NCBI GenBank assembly: GCA_021442155.1
Contig: CM038215.1
Span: 3,558,976 to 3,622,975, forward strand
From: Cymbidium sinense
Taxonomy: Eukaryota > Streptophyta > Magnoliopsida > Asparagales > Orchidaceae
Reading direction: 5' to 3'
DNA length: 64,000 nt
The position numbers were made by a program, and so were the translations under genes. The notes below the pieces were generated by a model, which saw nothing but the letters and a program-made list of their open reading frames with translations, was not told where the DNA came from and ran no database searches. How positions within the stretch are numbered: the first letter of the stretch is position 1; each line of letters opens with the position of its first letter. Positions 11,634-23,676 of this stretch are shown one piece after another.

Positions 11634-13652
11634 TTTTTTTGGCTTGGAATTTTCTATTGGTTTTTGATGAGCCATTGCTCTTGGTTCCCTTTTGTTAAAC
11701 CCTCTTTGGGTTGTTTCCATTTGATTATTTTCACTCTTGGGCTTGTGCTAGGTTTTGTTTTTAAGCTCTTGCTTTTGGGTTGGTCTGGTGGTTGCTACCT
11801 GGTGGTTCCTATTTTTTTGCCTAGGTTGTTTTAGTTTTTTCGGCCTGGTGGATGCTGTTTGCCTAGCTGGATGATTATTGTTGCTTGGTTACCTTCATTT
11901 GGGTGTGGCTTTGCCTACTATTTTTTGTATGGGATTTTCCATATCTCTAGGTTAGTTGCTTCCTTATCGAAGTTAGAATTTCTGCTACTGTGGTGGTTGG
12001 TTGTGTTGGTTGGATGGGTTGGTTGGCTGGGTGGTGATGTTGGCTGGTTTATCCACTTCTATTGATGGAAAATCAGAGGGGATGTTGGTGGTCTAATTTT
12101 GGATTGGATTTGGGAAGTTGGAGGTTATTTGTCGACTATTATTTCTTCTATTTTATAGATTGGGTTTTGCTGGTTAGTTTTGCTAGTTTGGTTTTATTTT
12201 TTTTTGGTTGTTGTTTCAGCCTCTTCATGTAATGGTCCTCCTCTCTTGGCTATAGCCGCTTTTATTTTTGTTGTTATTTTGGGTTGGTTGGTTGTTGGCT
12301 ATTTAGTGGATATTATTTTAATTTGGGATATGGTGACTTGGTTTGGTGTATTAGTGCTTAACTTGGCTATGGTTATGATGCTTGCACTCATTGATATTTC
12401 TACTCCTTTTTCCTGCTGGCTTTGGTGGTGTTCCTGTTGTACTATTGCTCCTAATGGATGGGTTTTAGTTGGTCTTATCGATCTTTGCTCCACTTTTTTT
12501 TTGGCTGGCTATTCACCTTACCTGGAATAGAATTTTTGCTACTTTGGTTGGGTTTGGTGGATGTTGTTGTTTGCTTCTACCCTTTTCCTGGTTGTCTTGG
12601 GTAGTTTTGGCATGATGGATGATGTTGGTCATTTTGCTATAGATTTTATACTACTGTGGTGGTTGGCTGGGAGGCTATGTTGACTGGCTGGGTTTGTTAG
12701 CTATTTTGGCTGGCTGGGTTGGTTGGATGGATGGCTGTTTTGGCCTTTCTTTCCCGCTCTATTGGTGACATGATGGTTGGCCTGCTCCTGCTATGGTTCT
12801 CCTCACTTGGCTGCTACTACTTCCCTTTTTCTAGTTTGGGTGACAACCTTGCTGCCTTTCTTGTTTTCTTGTGGAGGACATGAGCTCTTGTGTTTTTTCT
12901 TTTTGGTTTTGGTTTTTTCTGGTTTATGTTGTTAATGTCATGATGTTTGCTCCCTTTGATGTTACTATTCCTTTTTGGTGGTAGCTTTGGTGGTGTTCCT
13001 ACTGTACTGCTATTGTCCCTAATGGTTGGTTGATTTTTTGCCTTATTGGGCTTATTTATTATGGTGGCTTTAGGGTTAGCTATTATGTCTACTGCTTGGA
13101 GGAGTTTGCAACCTTGTAGGATGATGGACTTGGGATGATGGGCTACAATAGATATGCTGGGAATGATGGCCTTGATGATTCCCTCTCTATATTCTTTTGG
13201 CTGGTAGCACTATATATAATTGTAACCCTTCTTCGAAAGTTTGGATGCTTACATATAATGTTGCTCCATGAGATGATTGTAATTGAGCCTGAGCCTTTTC
13301 TTTACTTTGTTCCTTTTTTTTGCTCATACTCTTTATGCTTGCTTAATTGTACTCATCTTTTCATTAGTATGTTGCTAATTTCTTTTATTGGTTGGAAGAA
13401 TCTTGAAGGTGGATCTTGCTGGTATCAAAAGGACCTAGTGGATGTTGCTATTGCGCACATGGATCAGTTATTGTTGCTAATTTTGTTTTGCTTTTGCTTT
13501 TGTTATTTTTTTCTTATATTATTGTAATAGTTAGGGGGTTTTTCTTTTAAGGACTTATTGTAACTCTTTGACCATTAGTTTAGAGATTTACCCCCTGTAA
13601 GGACGTTGTACTTTTTCTTTATGGCAACAAAATTCCCCTAATTTCCCTAAAA
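11634..13652 (+). mobile_element. LINE-1 long 3' region with hydrophobic reading frames
   Basis: About 2 kb of T/G-rich DNA lies between the RNase H stop and the A-tail. It includes TTGGCTGG-type runs at 11,990-12,060 and 12,640-12,730. Short ORFs (11,859-12,065, 12,180-12,530, 13,135-13,527) would encode very hydrophobic peptides. The region is shared with LINE-2 (35,110-36,904) and, more diverged, LINE-3 (56,440-58,234), including a GTAACCCTT...TTGGATGCT...GAGCCTGAGCC segment near the end. It is therefore part of the element. Whether any of it is translated is unknown. Confidence 0.7.
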
Positions 13653-14872
13653 AAACCCTAAACCCTAAACTAACCCTAAACACCAAAAAGCTAAAAGCCT
13701 AATCCTAAACTAAATAAAACATCAAAATAAAATAAATAAAAAACCTAAACTAAAAAAAAATAAAAATATATAATAAATTAAAACTAAAACCTAAACCTAA
13801 ACCATAAAAAATAAAAAGAATAAAAACTAAACTATAATAAAATAAATAAAAAATTAAACTAAACTAAAAAAAATAAAAAACCTAAATAAAATAAAAACTA
13901 AACCTAAAATAAAAATAAAATAAACCTAAAATAAAATAAAATAAAAACTAAATAAAAATCTAAACCTAATAATAAAACCTAAAATGAAAAATACCTAAAC
14001 CCTAAAATAAAAAAAAATCCTAAACCAAAAATAAAAATTAAATTAACTTAAACCTAAACTAAGATAAACTAAACCCTAAACCTAAAATAAACTAAATCTA
14101 AACCTAAACCTAAACTAAATAGGATAAAGTAAACTCAAAATAAACATAAACCTAAAATAAAAAAATAAAACCTAAAACATAAACTTAAAATAAAAACCTA
14201 AAACCTAAACCTACAAAAATAAAAAATAAAAACCTAAACCTAAACCTAAAAATTAAAAAGAAAACCTAAACCTAAATAATAAAATAAAAATAAAACTATA
14301 ATAAAAATATACATAAACCTAAACCTAAACCTAAAATAGTAACTAAAATAAAAAATCTAAACTAAAATAAATAAAAATAAAATAAATAAACTAAACTAAA
14401 TAAAAATAAAAATAAACATAAATAAAAATTTAAAATAAAATAAATTAAAATAAATAATAAATAAACTAAATAAATCTAAACCTACCAATTTACTTAATTT
14501 AAAAAAATAAAATAAAAATAAATTAAAATAAAAAACCATACCACAAACTACACATCCTAAACCAATGTCTTACCAGGCCCTCTTAAACCTCAACCCAAAA
14601 CCTGACCCCAAAACCAAAATCCTCCATCCACCACCCAAACACTAAACCTCCACCAAACCCCAGACCTAAACCCCAAACCACCACTCCCTAAAAACTCCTA
14701 AAGCTAAACTACCCTCCTCTCACCACTAAACCCAAATCAAACCTATCTAAACCCACCACTCTAAACCCTAAACCCTAAACAGCATAACAACTCACCTAAA
14801 CCTAAAGTAACTAAATAAACTAAAAAATAAACCTAAAACCTAATAAACCTAAATCTAAACCGAAACCCTAAG
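13653..14872 (+). repeat. telomere-derived composite satellite (CCCTAAA orientation)
   Basis: Starts canonical (CCCTAAACCCTAAAC) directly at the LINE-1 tail and becomes A-rich (CCTAAA, TAAAA words). The box CCTACCAATTTACTTAATTT is at 14,481-14,500, then a C-richer CCCTAAA stretch and a conserved leader beginning CCTAAAGTAACTAAATAAA (about 14,799), ending CCCTAAG at GRP-2. Confidence 0.88.
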
Positions 14873-15361
14873 AATGGGCAGAACCTTGACGATAGGAACA
14901 TCACTGTCAACCATACTCAATCTAGATTTGCTGGTGGAGGTGAAAGCGGAGGCGATGATTATTATAGTAGTGGTGGGGGATCTAGAGGTGCTGGTGGACT
15001 TGGAGGTGGTGGTCAGATCAGTGGTGGTTATGGAAGCAGGAGGAGCGAGGGAGGTTACAGTCATGGTGGTTGCGGAGGGAGAGATCAGGGACATGATTGT
15101 GGATCCCTCTAATCGTGGGGTCGAGATGGTTCTGATGGGAACTAAAGAAATTGAAGAACAACTGATTAGATCTGCTTCTTATGGAACCGTTCCATTACAG
15201 TAAAGACGATTCTAGTTATCTAGGGTTTTTCATTTGGTCAATGCATGCTCATTTTTTATCTAAGTCATTGCTTATGTCTTAGAAAACTTGGTGTGTTACT
15301 TGGTTGATGAAATCAGAAAGAAGAAATATCGAATAAGAATTTGTTATCTGTTAAAAAAAAA
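14873..15361 (+). pseudogene. GRP-2: retrocopy of the 3' end of a glycine-rich RNA-binding protein mRNA
   Basis: In the frame starting at 14,873 the copy reads as the end of an RRM (NGQNLDDRNITVN, the last beta strand of GR-RBPs) and then a Gly/Tyr/Arg/Ser-rich tail of about 85 residues ending in GN*RN, corresponding to GNWRN in better copies. The frame has in-frame stops, so it is a pseudogene. About 150 bp of 3' UTR and an A9 tail (15,353-15,361) follow. No upstream RRM is present: CCCTAAG abuts AATGGGCAG directly. Longer ORFs here (14,874-15,203 plus, 14,855-15,094 minus) are in wrong frames. GR-RBPs are nucleic-acid chaperones acting in RNA processing; only that identity is known, not function here. 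Confidence 0.85.
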
Positions 15362-16926
15362 CCAAAAACCCTAAACTCTAAACTAAAACTTAAACCATAA
15401 ACCAAAAACCTAAACCCTAAATCCTAAATCCTAAACCCTAAAAACCCAAAATCCTAAACCCAAAACCCAAAACCCTAAAACCCTAAACCCTAAACCCTAA
15501 ACCCTAAACCCTAAACCTTAAAAACCTAAAAACTTAAACCTAAACTAAATAAAACCTCAAATAAAATAAATAAATAAAACCTTAACCAAAATAAAAAAAA
15601 ATAAAATAAAACTAAAACCTAAACTTAAACCTAAGAAGAAAAAAAAAATAAAATAAAAACTAAACTAGAATAAAATAAATAAAAACCTAAACTAGACTAA
15701 AAAAGAAAAAGCCTTAATAAAATAAAAACTAAACCTAAAATAAAAATAAAATAAAGAAAAAATAAGATAAAATAAAAACTAAATAAAAACCTAAACTTAA
15801 AAAATAAGCCTAAAAATAAATAAAAAATAATACCTAAATCCTAAACTAAAAATAAAAAACCTAAACGTAAAATAAAAAAATAAACCTAAACCCAAACTAA
15901 AATAAACTGAACCAAAATAAATATAACCAAAACCTAAACCTAAACTAAATAAAATAAAATTTAATAAAAATAAATGAAAACCTAAACTAAAAAATAAAAC
16001 CTAAAAATAAACCTAAAATAAAAACCTAAAACCTAAAAGTAAAAAGATAAAATAAAAACCTAAATAAAAAAGTAAAAAATAAAACCTAAACCTAAAAAAT
16101 AAAATAAAAAGAAAACTAAACTAATAAATAAACCTAAACCTAAACCTAGAAAATAAACTAAAATAAAAAAGCTAAACTAAAATAAATAAATCTAACATAA
16201 ATAAACTAAAGTAAATAAAATCAAAAATAAACCTAAATAAAAACAAAAATTAAAATAAAATAAAATAAATTAAAAATAAACTAAATAAACATAAGCATAC
16301 CAGTTTACTTAGCTTTTTAAAAAAAAGAATAAACCTTGAACCCTAAAACCTAAACCCTAAACCCTAAACCCTAGCTCAACCTTAACCCAAACCCAATCAT
16401 CCACTAACTACTAACCCTATGGCATAACCCTAAATGTACCTAAACCCAACCCAAACCCTAAAAAATCCTACTTAAAACTAAAGTATTTAAATAAATAAAA
16501 TAAACCCAAAAATAAACTAAACCTAAACCTAAACCCTAAGAAAATAAACTAAAATAAAAAAGCTAAACTAAAATAAATAAATCTAACATAAATAAATAAA
16601 ATAAAAAATAAACCTAAATAAAAACAAAGAATAAAATAAATTAAAATAAATTAACAATAAACTAAATAAACTAAATAAACATAAACCCGGTTTGCTTGGT
16701 TTAAAACCATAAAAACCCACCCTAAACCCTACCCAAGCTCACCAACCTAAACCTTCCACAAACCTCCACACCCTACACACTTCTACCACTAAACCTAAAC
16801 CAACCCTCTAAACCCAAACCCTAACCACCCTAAACCCCAAACTTAAACCTAAAGTAATTAAATAAATTAAAAAATAAACCTAAACCCTAAAACCTAATAA
16901 ACCTAAACCTAAACCTAACCCCTAAG
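15362..16926 (+). repeat. telomere-derived composite satellite (CCCTAAA orientation)
   Basis: The segment at 15,475-15,520 carries about five perfect CCCTAAA units, among the longest clean runs of this polarity in the window. It degrades to A-rich sequence. Boxes lie at 16,297-16,320 and, weaker, 16,686-16,702. The leader before GRP-3 starts at about 16,849. Confidence 0.88.
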
Positions 16927-17355
16927 AATGGGCAGACCCTTAATAGTAGGAACATCAGAGTCAACCAGGCTCAGTCTAAATCTAGCGGTGAAGGGGAAGG
17001 AGAATACGACAATTATCTCAACGATGGTGTGGGATTTGGAGGTGATGGTGGGTATGGAGGTGGTGGTCAGAGTAGTGGTGGTTATGGAGTTGAGAGGAAT
17101 GATGGAGGTTATAGCCCTGGTGATGGCAGAGGGAGAGATCGAGGATATTATGGTAGATCCCACTACTTGAGAGGCTAGGGTGGTTCTGATGAGAACTAGA
17201 GAAATTGAAGAATGATCGATCAGATCTACTGCTTATGGAATTATGTATTTATAGTAGAGATGTTTCAAATTATCCTAGTTTTTGATTTTCTCTATGCGTG
17301 CTCATTTTTTATCTATGTCGTCACTTGCCCCTTAAAAAACTTTGTGTGTTACTTG
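16927..17355 (+). pseudogene. GRP-3: glycine-rich RNA-binding protein retrocopy, 3'-truncated
   Basis: Begins at the same AATGGGCAG boundary as GRP-2 and carries the Gly-rich region and most of the 3' UTR. It breaks off after GTGTGTTACTTG, where it passes into CTCCTAAACTAACTC, so the last 60 or so bases and the A-tail are lost. The GR-RBP frame is interrupted. ORFs at 16,928-17,170 and 16,915-17,163 are out-of-frame shadows. Confidence 0.82.
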
Positions 17356-18147
17356 CTCCTAAACTAACTCTAAACCCAAAACCCTAAACTAACCCTAAAC
17401 CCTAAACCCTAAACCCTAAACCCTAAACCCCAAATGAACCCTACCCCACTGAGCCACAAACCCTACCCTACCCACCCCCCCTACCATAAACCCACAAACC
17501 CTAAACCCTAAGACCTATGATTATAAACCTTAAAAAATAAACCCCAAACCCTAAATCCTAAACACTTAACCCTAAATCCTAAAAACCTAAAAACCTAAAC
17601 CTAAAAAAAATAAATACTAAAAATAAAATAAATAAAGAAACCTAAACCTAAATAAAATAAAATAAACTAAAATGAAAACCTAAACTAAAACCTAAATGTA
17701 AACCTAAACATAAATATAAACTTAATCTTAAAAATAAAATAAAATAAAAAATAAAAACTAAAATAAAATAAAAAAATAAAAACAAAAAATAAACTAAAAA
17801 ATAAAATGAACATAAAAATAAAATACTTAAATAAAATAAAACCTAATTGTAAAATGAAAATAAAATAAGCCTAAAATAAAATAAAATATAAAGTAAATAA
17901 AAACCTAAACCTAAATAATAAACCTAAAAAATAAACCTAAAAAAAATCTTAACCCTAAACTAAAAAAAGTTTAAACTTAAAATAAAAATAAAATAAACCT
18001 AAGCCTAAACTAAAATAAACTAAACTAAAATAAATAAAAATTAAAGCTAAACCTAAACCTAAACTAAATAAAACAAAATAAACTAATAAAATCAACCTAA
18101 ACCTAAACTAAAATAAACTAAACTAAAATAAAAAAAACCTAAAAATA
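17356..18147 (+). repeat. telomere-derived composite satellite (CCCTAAA orientation), last segment before the polarity switch
   Basis: Canonical CCCTAAA at 17,392-17,432, then A-rich CCTAAA/TAAAA sequence to 18,147. No box was recognised before the switch. Confidence 0.88.
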
Positions 18148-18160
18148 AATTAGGGTTAAG
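18140..18160. other. polarity switch A: CCCTAAA strand changes to TTTAGGG strand
   Basis: CCTAAAAATAAAT is followed directly by TAGGGTTAAGGTTAGGGG. To the left the top strand is C-rich telomere type; to the right it is G-rich for 7.2 kb. No other sequence lies between. Confidence 0.9.
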
Positions 18161-18511
18161 GTTAGGGGTTAGGGTTAATTTAAGGTTTAGGGTTTAAGGT
18201 TAGCATATGATTTAGGGTTTTGGGTTAAATTAGGGTTTAGGGTTTAGGGTTTTGGGTTTGGGGTTTAGGGTTTAAGGTTTAGGATTATAAGTCTTAGGTT
18301 TTAGGGTTTAGAGTTTAGGATTTTAGGGTTTAATGTTTAGTGTTTAGGGTTTAGGGTTTAAGGTTTAGGGTTTCAGATCTAGTGTTTTTGGTTTTGGGTT
18401 TAGGGTTTAGTGTTTAGGGTTTAGGGATTGTAGGGTTTAGGGTTTAGGGTTTATGGTTTAGGTTTTAGGTTTAGGATTTAAGATTTATTTTAGGGTTTAG
18501 GGTTTAAGGTA
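18148..18511 (-). repeat. telomere-like array (TTTAGGG on the top strand)
   Basis: Mostly near-canonical TTTAGGG and variants, about 360 bp, between the switch and the poly(A) end of GRP-4. Confidence 0.92.
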
Positions 18512-18986
18512 TTTTTTTAACAAAGAACAAATTCAGATTCAACATTTCTTCTTTTTTATTTCATCAACCAAGTAGCACCCCAAGTTTTCTAATACACAAG
18601 CGATGACATATATAAAAAATTGACACCCATAGATAAAATATAAAATCGTATAAAAGTAGAACTATCTCCACTATAAAGAAACAGTTACATAAGTAGTAGA
18701 TCGGATCAGTCGTTCTTCAGTTTTTCCAGTTCCAATTAGAACCACCCCCGCCACTCGAGTAGAAGGATCCATCATCATATCCCTGATCTCTATTTTTTCC
18801 ACAACCATGACTGTAACCTCTATCGCTCCTCTCGGCTCCATAATCACCACTACTTCGGCCACCACCTCCATATCCACCAACACCTTTAGATCCCCACCAC
18901 CTGTGATACATGCCTCATGCCGCCTCATGTGATCTAAACTAAGCCTAGTTGACGGAGATGTTCCTGCCATCAAGGTTCTACCCATT
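18512..18986 (-). pseudogene. GRP-4: glycine-rich RNA-binding protein retrocopy
   Basis: On the minus strand it begins at the usual AATGGG boundary (18,986) and runs through the Gly-rich region, stop, 3' UTR and a poly(A) tail seen as a T-run at 18,512-18,518. The start of the Gly-rich tail is shortened and altered compared with GRP-2, and the GRP frame is broken. The 104-residue ORF at 18,671-18,985 is the wrong frame. The 64-residue ORF at 18,717-18,911 retains part of the correct Gly-rich frame (SGDYGAERSDRGYSHG). Confidence 0.83.
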
Positions 18987-21900
18987 CTTTAGGTTTAGGG
19001 TTAGTTTACGGTTTAGGATTTAGGGTTTAGGGTTTAGGGTTTAGTGTTTATGGTTTAGGGTTTAGCATTTAGGTTTTAGAGCTTAGGGTTTTAGGGTTTA
19101 GGGTTTAGGGTCTTGGGTTGAAGGTTTAGGGTTGTAGGTTTCGGGTTAATTTTGGAGTTTAGGTTTTCTTTAAAATTAAATAAATCAGCAGGTTTAGGTT
19201 TATCTAGTTTATTTTTTATTAATTTGAGTTTACTTTATTTTTTTTATTTTTTTTAGGTTTATTCTTTATTTCTATTTAATTTAGATTATTTATTTGAAGT
19301 TTATTTATTTTAGTTTTGGTTTTTTATTTATGTTTATTTTTTAGGTTTAGGATTATTTTTTAATTGAGTTTTAATTTTGTTTTATTTTTTAGGTTTAGGT
19401 TTTATTTTTTATTTTTAGGTTTAGGTTAGGTTTTTATTTAATTTTTTTAGGTTTAGGTTTTAGGTTTTTGTTTTAGGTTTATTTTTAGGTTTTGTTTTTT
19501 AGTTTAGGTTTAGGTTTATTTTTTATTTTATGTTATTTTATTTAGCTTAGGTTTAGGTTTAGTTTATTTTATGTTTAGGTTTAGGTTTTATTTATTTTAG
19601 TTTAGTTTATTTTAATTTTGGTTTAGGTTTATCTTATTTTATTTATTTTATTTTTATTTTAGGTTTAGGTTTTTTTTAGTTTAGGATTTAGGTTTTATTT
19701 TTTTGTTTATTTTTTTGGTTTAAGTTTTTATTTAATTTTTATTTTATTTTATTTTTAGTTTTTATTTTATTTATGTTATTTTTTCTTAGGTTTATTTTAT
19801 TTTTTAGTTTAGTTTAGGTTTTTATATATAGCTTAGGTTTATGTTTAGGTTTTATTTATTTTAGTTTAGTTTATTTTAATTTTGGTTTAGGTTTATCTTA
19901 TTTTATTTATTTTATTTTTATTTTAGGCTTTGGTTTTTTTTAGTTTAGGATTTAGGTTTTTTTTGTCGTTTAGTTTTTTGGTTTATGTTTTTATTTAGTT
20001 TTTATTTTATTTTATTTTTAGTTTTTATTTTATTTATGTTTTTTATTCTTAGGTTTATTTTATTTTTTAGTTTAGTTTAGGTTTTTATATATTTTATTTT
20101 AGTTAATTTTTACTTTTTATTTTATTTTATTTTTAGGTTTAGGTTTATGTTTTAGTTTAGGTTTTTATTTTATTTTATTTTATTTATTTTATTTAGGTTT
20201 AGGTTTTATTTAGTTTATGTTTAGGTTTTTAAGTTTTTAGGGGTTGAGGTTTAGAGATTATGGTTTAGAGTTTAGGGTTTATGTTTTAGGGTTTTATGGT
20301 TTTAGGTTTTAGGGTTTAGTGTTTAGGGTTAGGGTTTAGGGTTTAGGGCTTAGGGTTTTGGGTTTTGGGTTTTGGGTTTAGGCTTTATGGTTAAGGGTTT
20401 TGAGGGTTTATGGGTTTAGAGTTTAGGTTTTAGGATTAGTTTAGGGTTTAGGGTTTAGGATTTAGTGTTCTAAGTGTTTATGGTTTAGGGTTAGGTTAGA
20501 GTTTAGTGTTTAGGGTTTTAGGGTTTAGGGTTTAGGGTTTAGGGTTTAGGGTTTAGGGTTAGGGTTAAGGTTTAGGGTTTAGGGTTTAGGGGTTAGGGTT
20601 TTTTTTTAATTAAGTAAACCATTAGGACTATGTTTATTTAGGTTTTTATTTTATTTTATTTTAGGTTTCTTTTATTTTTAGCTTTTATTTTATTATGTTT
20701 TTTATTCTTAGATTTATTTTATTTTTTCTAGTTTAATTTAGGTTTTAATTTATATATTTTTAGTTTATTTTTATTTTTTATTTTATTTTTAGGTTTAGGT
20801 TTTAGTTTAGGCTTTTATTTTATTTTATTTTATTTTATTTTATTTTATTTTATCTTTTTTATTTATTTTAATTTTATTTTTTATTTAGTTTAGGTTTAGG
20901 TTTTTAGGTTTTTAGGGTTTAGGATTTAGGGGTTTAGGGTCTACGATTTAGGGTTTAGGGTTTAAAGGTTAGGATTTAAGGTTTTGGGTTTTGAGGTTTT
21001 AGGGATTAAGGTTTAGGGTTTAGGGTTAGTTTAGGGTTCAAGATTTAGGTTTTAAGGTTTTGGGTTTTTAGGGTATAGGGTTAGTTATTGGTTTAGGGTT
21101 TAGTGTTTAGTGTTTATTAGGGTTTGGGGTCTAGGGATTAGGGTTTATGGTTTAGGGTTGTAAGTTTAGGGTTGTAGGTTTAGGGTTGTAGGTTTAACAT
21201 TTGTTTTAGGTTTCAGGGTTTAGGGTTTAGTATTTAGGGTTTATTGTTTAGGGTATGGGGTTTAGGGTTTTTTAAAAAATTAAGCAAACTAGTAGGTTTA
21301 GCTTTATTTAGTTTATTTTTTATTTATTTTTGTTTATTTTATTTTATCTCTTTTTATTTAGGTTTATTTTTTTATTTAGTTTAGTTAATTTATTTTAGGT
21401 TTATTTATTTTAGTGTAGGTTTTTTGTTTTTGCTTTTTTTGGTTTAGGTTTATGTTTATGTTTCTTTTTTTGTTTAGTTTTATTTTTATTTTCTTTTTTA
21501 GGTTTAAGTTTTATTTTTTATTTTTAGACCGAGGTTTAAGTTTTTATTTTATTTTTTTATGTTTAGGTTTTAAGTTTTTATTTTAGGTTTATTTTTTAGT
21601 TTAAATTAAGGTTTATTTTTAGTTTATTTTATTTTATTTAGTTTAGGGTTTAGGTTTAGTTTATATTAGGTTTAGGTTTTATTTTATTTATTTTAGTTTA
21701 GTTGTAGGTTTATTTTATTTTTCTTATTTTAGGTTTACATTTCTTTTAGGTTTTAGGTTTTATTTTTTATTTATTTTTAGGTTTATTCTTTAGGTTTAGG
21801 TTTTTATTTTATTTTATTTAGGGTTTATTTTATTTTTATATTACGTTTAGTTTTTATTTTATTTAGGTTTTTTATTTTTTTATTTTATTTTATTTTTTAG

Positions 21901-23250
21901 TTTACTTTAGGCTTTTATTTATTTTACTCTAGTTTACTATTTATTTTATTTCTTTATTTTATTTTTATGTTTAAGTTTAGGTTAATGTTTTGTTTTGGGT
22001 TTTTATTTTTATATTATTTTAGTTTTTTAGGTTTAGGGTTTTTGATTTATTTTATTTTTAGGTTTTATTTAGTTTAGGTTTAGGTTTTTAGGTTTTTAGG
22101 GTTTAGGGTTTGTGGTTTAGGGTTGTAGATTTTAGGGTTAGTTCAGGGTTTGGGTTAGTTTATTATGTAGGGTTTAGGATTTTGGGTTTAGGGTTTAGGG
22201 TTGTAGGTATAGGGTTTAGGGTTTAGGGTTTAGGGTTTAGGTTAGTTTTAGGATTGAGGGATTAGGGTAGTGTTTGTTTTAATTTTATTTGATTTTATTT
22301 TATTATTATTTTTTAAATAAAGTGAACTGGAGGTCAAGGTTTATTTATTTTTTTAGTTTAGGTTTTTTATTTTAGTTTATTTTTTGGGTTTAGGTTTATG
22401 TTTATTTTTTAGTTTAGTTTTACTTTTAATTTATTTTTTTGGTTTATGTTTTTTTTAAGGTTATGTTTAGGTCTTTATTTGATTTTTTTAGGTTTATGTT
22501 TTAAGTTTTTATTTTAGGTTTATTTTTAGGTTTTATTTTTTTGGTTTAGGTTTAGGTTTATTTTTGGTTTATTTTATTTTATTTAGGGTTTAGGTTTAGG
22601 TTTAGGTTTAGTTTATTTTAGGTTTATGTTAAGGTTTTTTTTATTTTTGTTAATTTATTATAGTTAGGTTTAAGATCATTTAATTTTTATTTTAGGTTTA
22701 AATTTTTTTTTAGTTTAGGGTTTAGGTTTTATTCTTTATTTATTTTTAGGTTTATTTTTAGGTTTAGGTTTTTATTTAATTTAATTTAATTTAATTTCAG
22801 GTTTATTTTATTTTTATTTTAGTTTACTTTTTCTTTTATTTAGGTTTTTTATTTTTTAGTTTAGTTAAGGTTTTATTTATTTTATTTTATTTTAGTTTTA
22901 ATTTTTTATTTTAGTTTCTTTTTAGGTTTTTATATTATTTTATTTTTTATTTTATTTTAGTTTAGTTTTATTTATTTATTTATTTTATTTTTAGGTTTTA
23001 TTTAGTTTAGGTTTAGGTTTTTAGCTTTTTAGGGTTTAGGGTTTAGGGTTAGTTGAGAGTTTAACATTTAGGGTTTAGGGTTTGAGGTTTTAGGTTTAGG
23101 GTTTAGGGTTTAGGGTTTAGTGTTTAGGGTTTAGGATTTATGGTTTAGGTTTTAGTGTTTAGGGTTTAGGGTTTTAGGGTTTAGGGTTTAGGGTTTAGGG
23201 TTTTTAGGGTTTAATGTTTAGGTTTGAGGGTTTAGCTTTTAGGTTTAGGT
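18987..23250 (-). repeat. telomere-derived composite satellite (TTTAGGG on the top strand)
   Basis: Several higher-order units. Near-canonical stretches (for example 20,520-20,575, about seven clean TTTAGGG units) alternate with T-rich TTTTA/TTTAGG sequence. Reverse-complement boxes lie near 19,170-19,195, 20,600-20,628, 21,270-21,297 and 22,310-22,335. No gene is seen; all ORFs are low-complexity. Confidence 0.9.
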
Positions 23251-23676
23251 TTTATTTAGAGAAAATTTTAGATTCAACATTTCTTCTTTTTGATTTCGTC
23301 ATCCAAGTAACACAGTAAGTTTTCTAAGACACAAGCGATGACATAGATAAAAAATGAGCATGCATATAACAAATCAAAAAGCCTAGATAACTAGAACTGT
23401 CTCTACTATAAAGTCACAATTCCATAAGCAGCAGATTGGATCAGTTGTTCTATAGTTTCTCCTGTTCCCATCAGAACCACCCAAGCCGCTCGATTAGCGG
23501 GATCCACCATCTTATCACGATCTCTCCCTCCGCCATCGCCATTGCTCTGACCACCACCTCCATATCCACCAGGACCTATAGATCCCCCACCACCTCGATA
23601 ACGCCTCACGCCTTCGCCTTCACCACGGATCTAGGCAGCACGGTTGGCGGTGATGGCGTCATCAAGGTTACACATT
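23251..23676 (-). pseudogene. GRP-5: glycine-rich RNA-binding protein retrocopy with internal deletion
   Basis: The minus-strand copy starts at 23,676 within a diverged form of the AATGGGCAG boundary. It contains a shortened Gly-rich region (YRGGGGSIGPGGYGGGGQSN recognisable at 23,406-23,609) and the 3' UTR. Its poly(A) end is eroded (TTTATTTAGAGAAAA near 23,251). A segment of about 40 bp of the Gly-rich part is missing relative to GRP-10. Confidence 0.8.

Larger units (their letters stand above)
5858..13652 (+). mobile_element. LINE-1: near full-length, decayed plant L1 retrotransposon
   Basis: A non-LTR element inserted within telomere-like sequence. The order is a short 5' UTR (5,858-6,062), ORF1 (6,063-7,434), ORF2 with endonuclease, reverse transcriptase, zf-RVT and RNase H (7,546-11,633), a T-rich 3' region of about 2 kb, then an A-rich tail (CCCTAAAAAAA) that runs straight into CCCTAAACCCTAAAC. 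Many stops and frameshifts show it is dead. Array sequence of the same orientation flanks both ends, so this copy looks like an insertion into a pre-existing array. No target-site duplication could be resolved because both flanks are repetitive. Confidence 0.9.

Noticed and set aside
11859..13527. Hydrophobic ORFs that look like membrane proteins (also 35,343-36,201 and 56,634-57,996)
   Set aside because: They lie in the T-rich 3' region of L1 elements and are not uniformly conserved in frame. Kept only as a low-interest finding, not called as genes.
14855..15203. Long ORFs on both strands over the GRP copies (also at 16,915, 18,671, 37,100, 45,187, 48,168 and 50,955)
   Set aside because: They are frame-shifted readings of the Gly-rich coding segment. 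The GR-RBP frame itself is identified by NGQNLDGRNITVN and GNWRN and is mostly interrupted.
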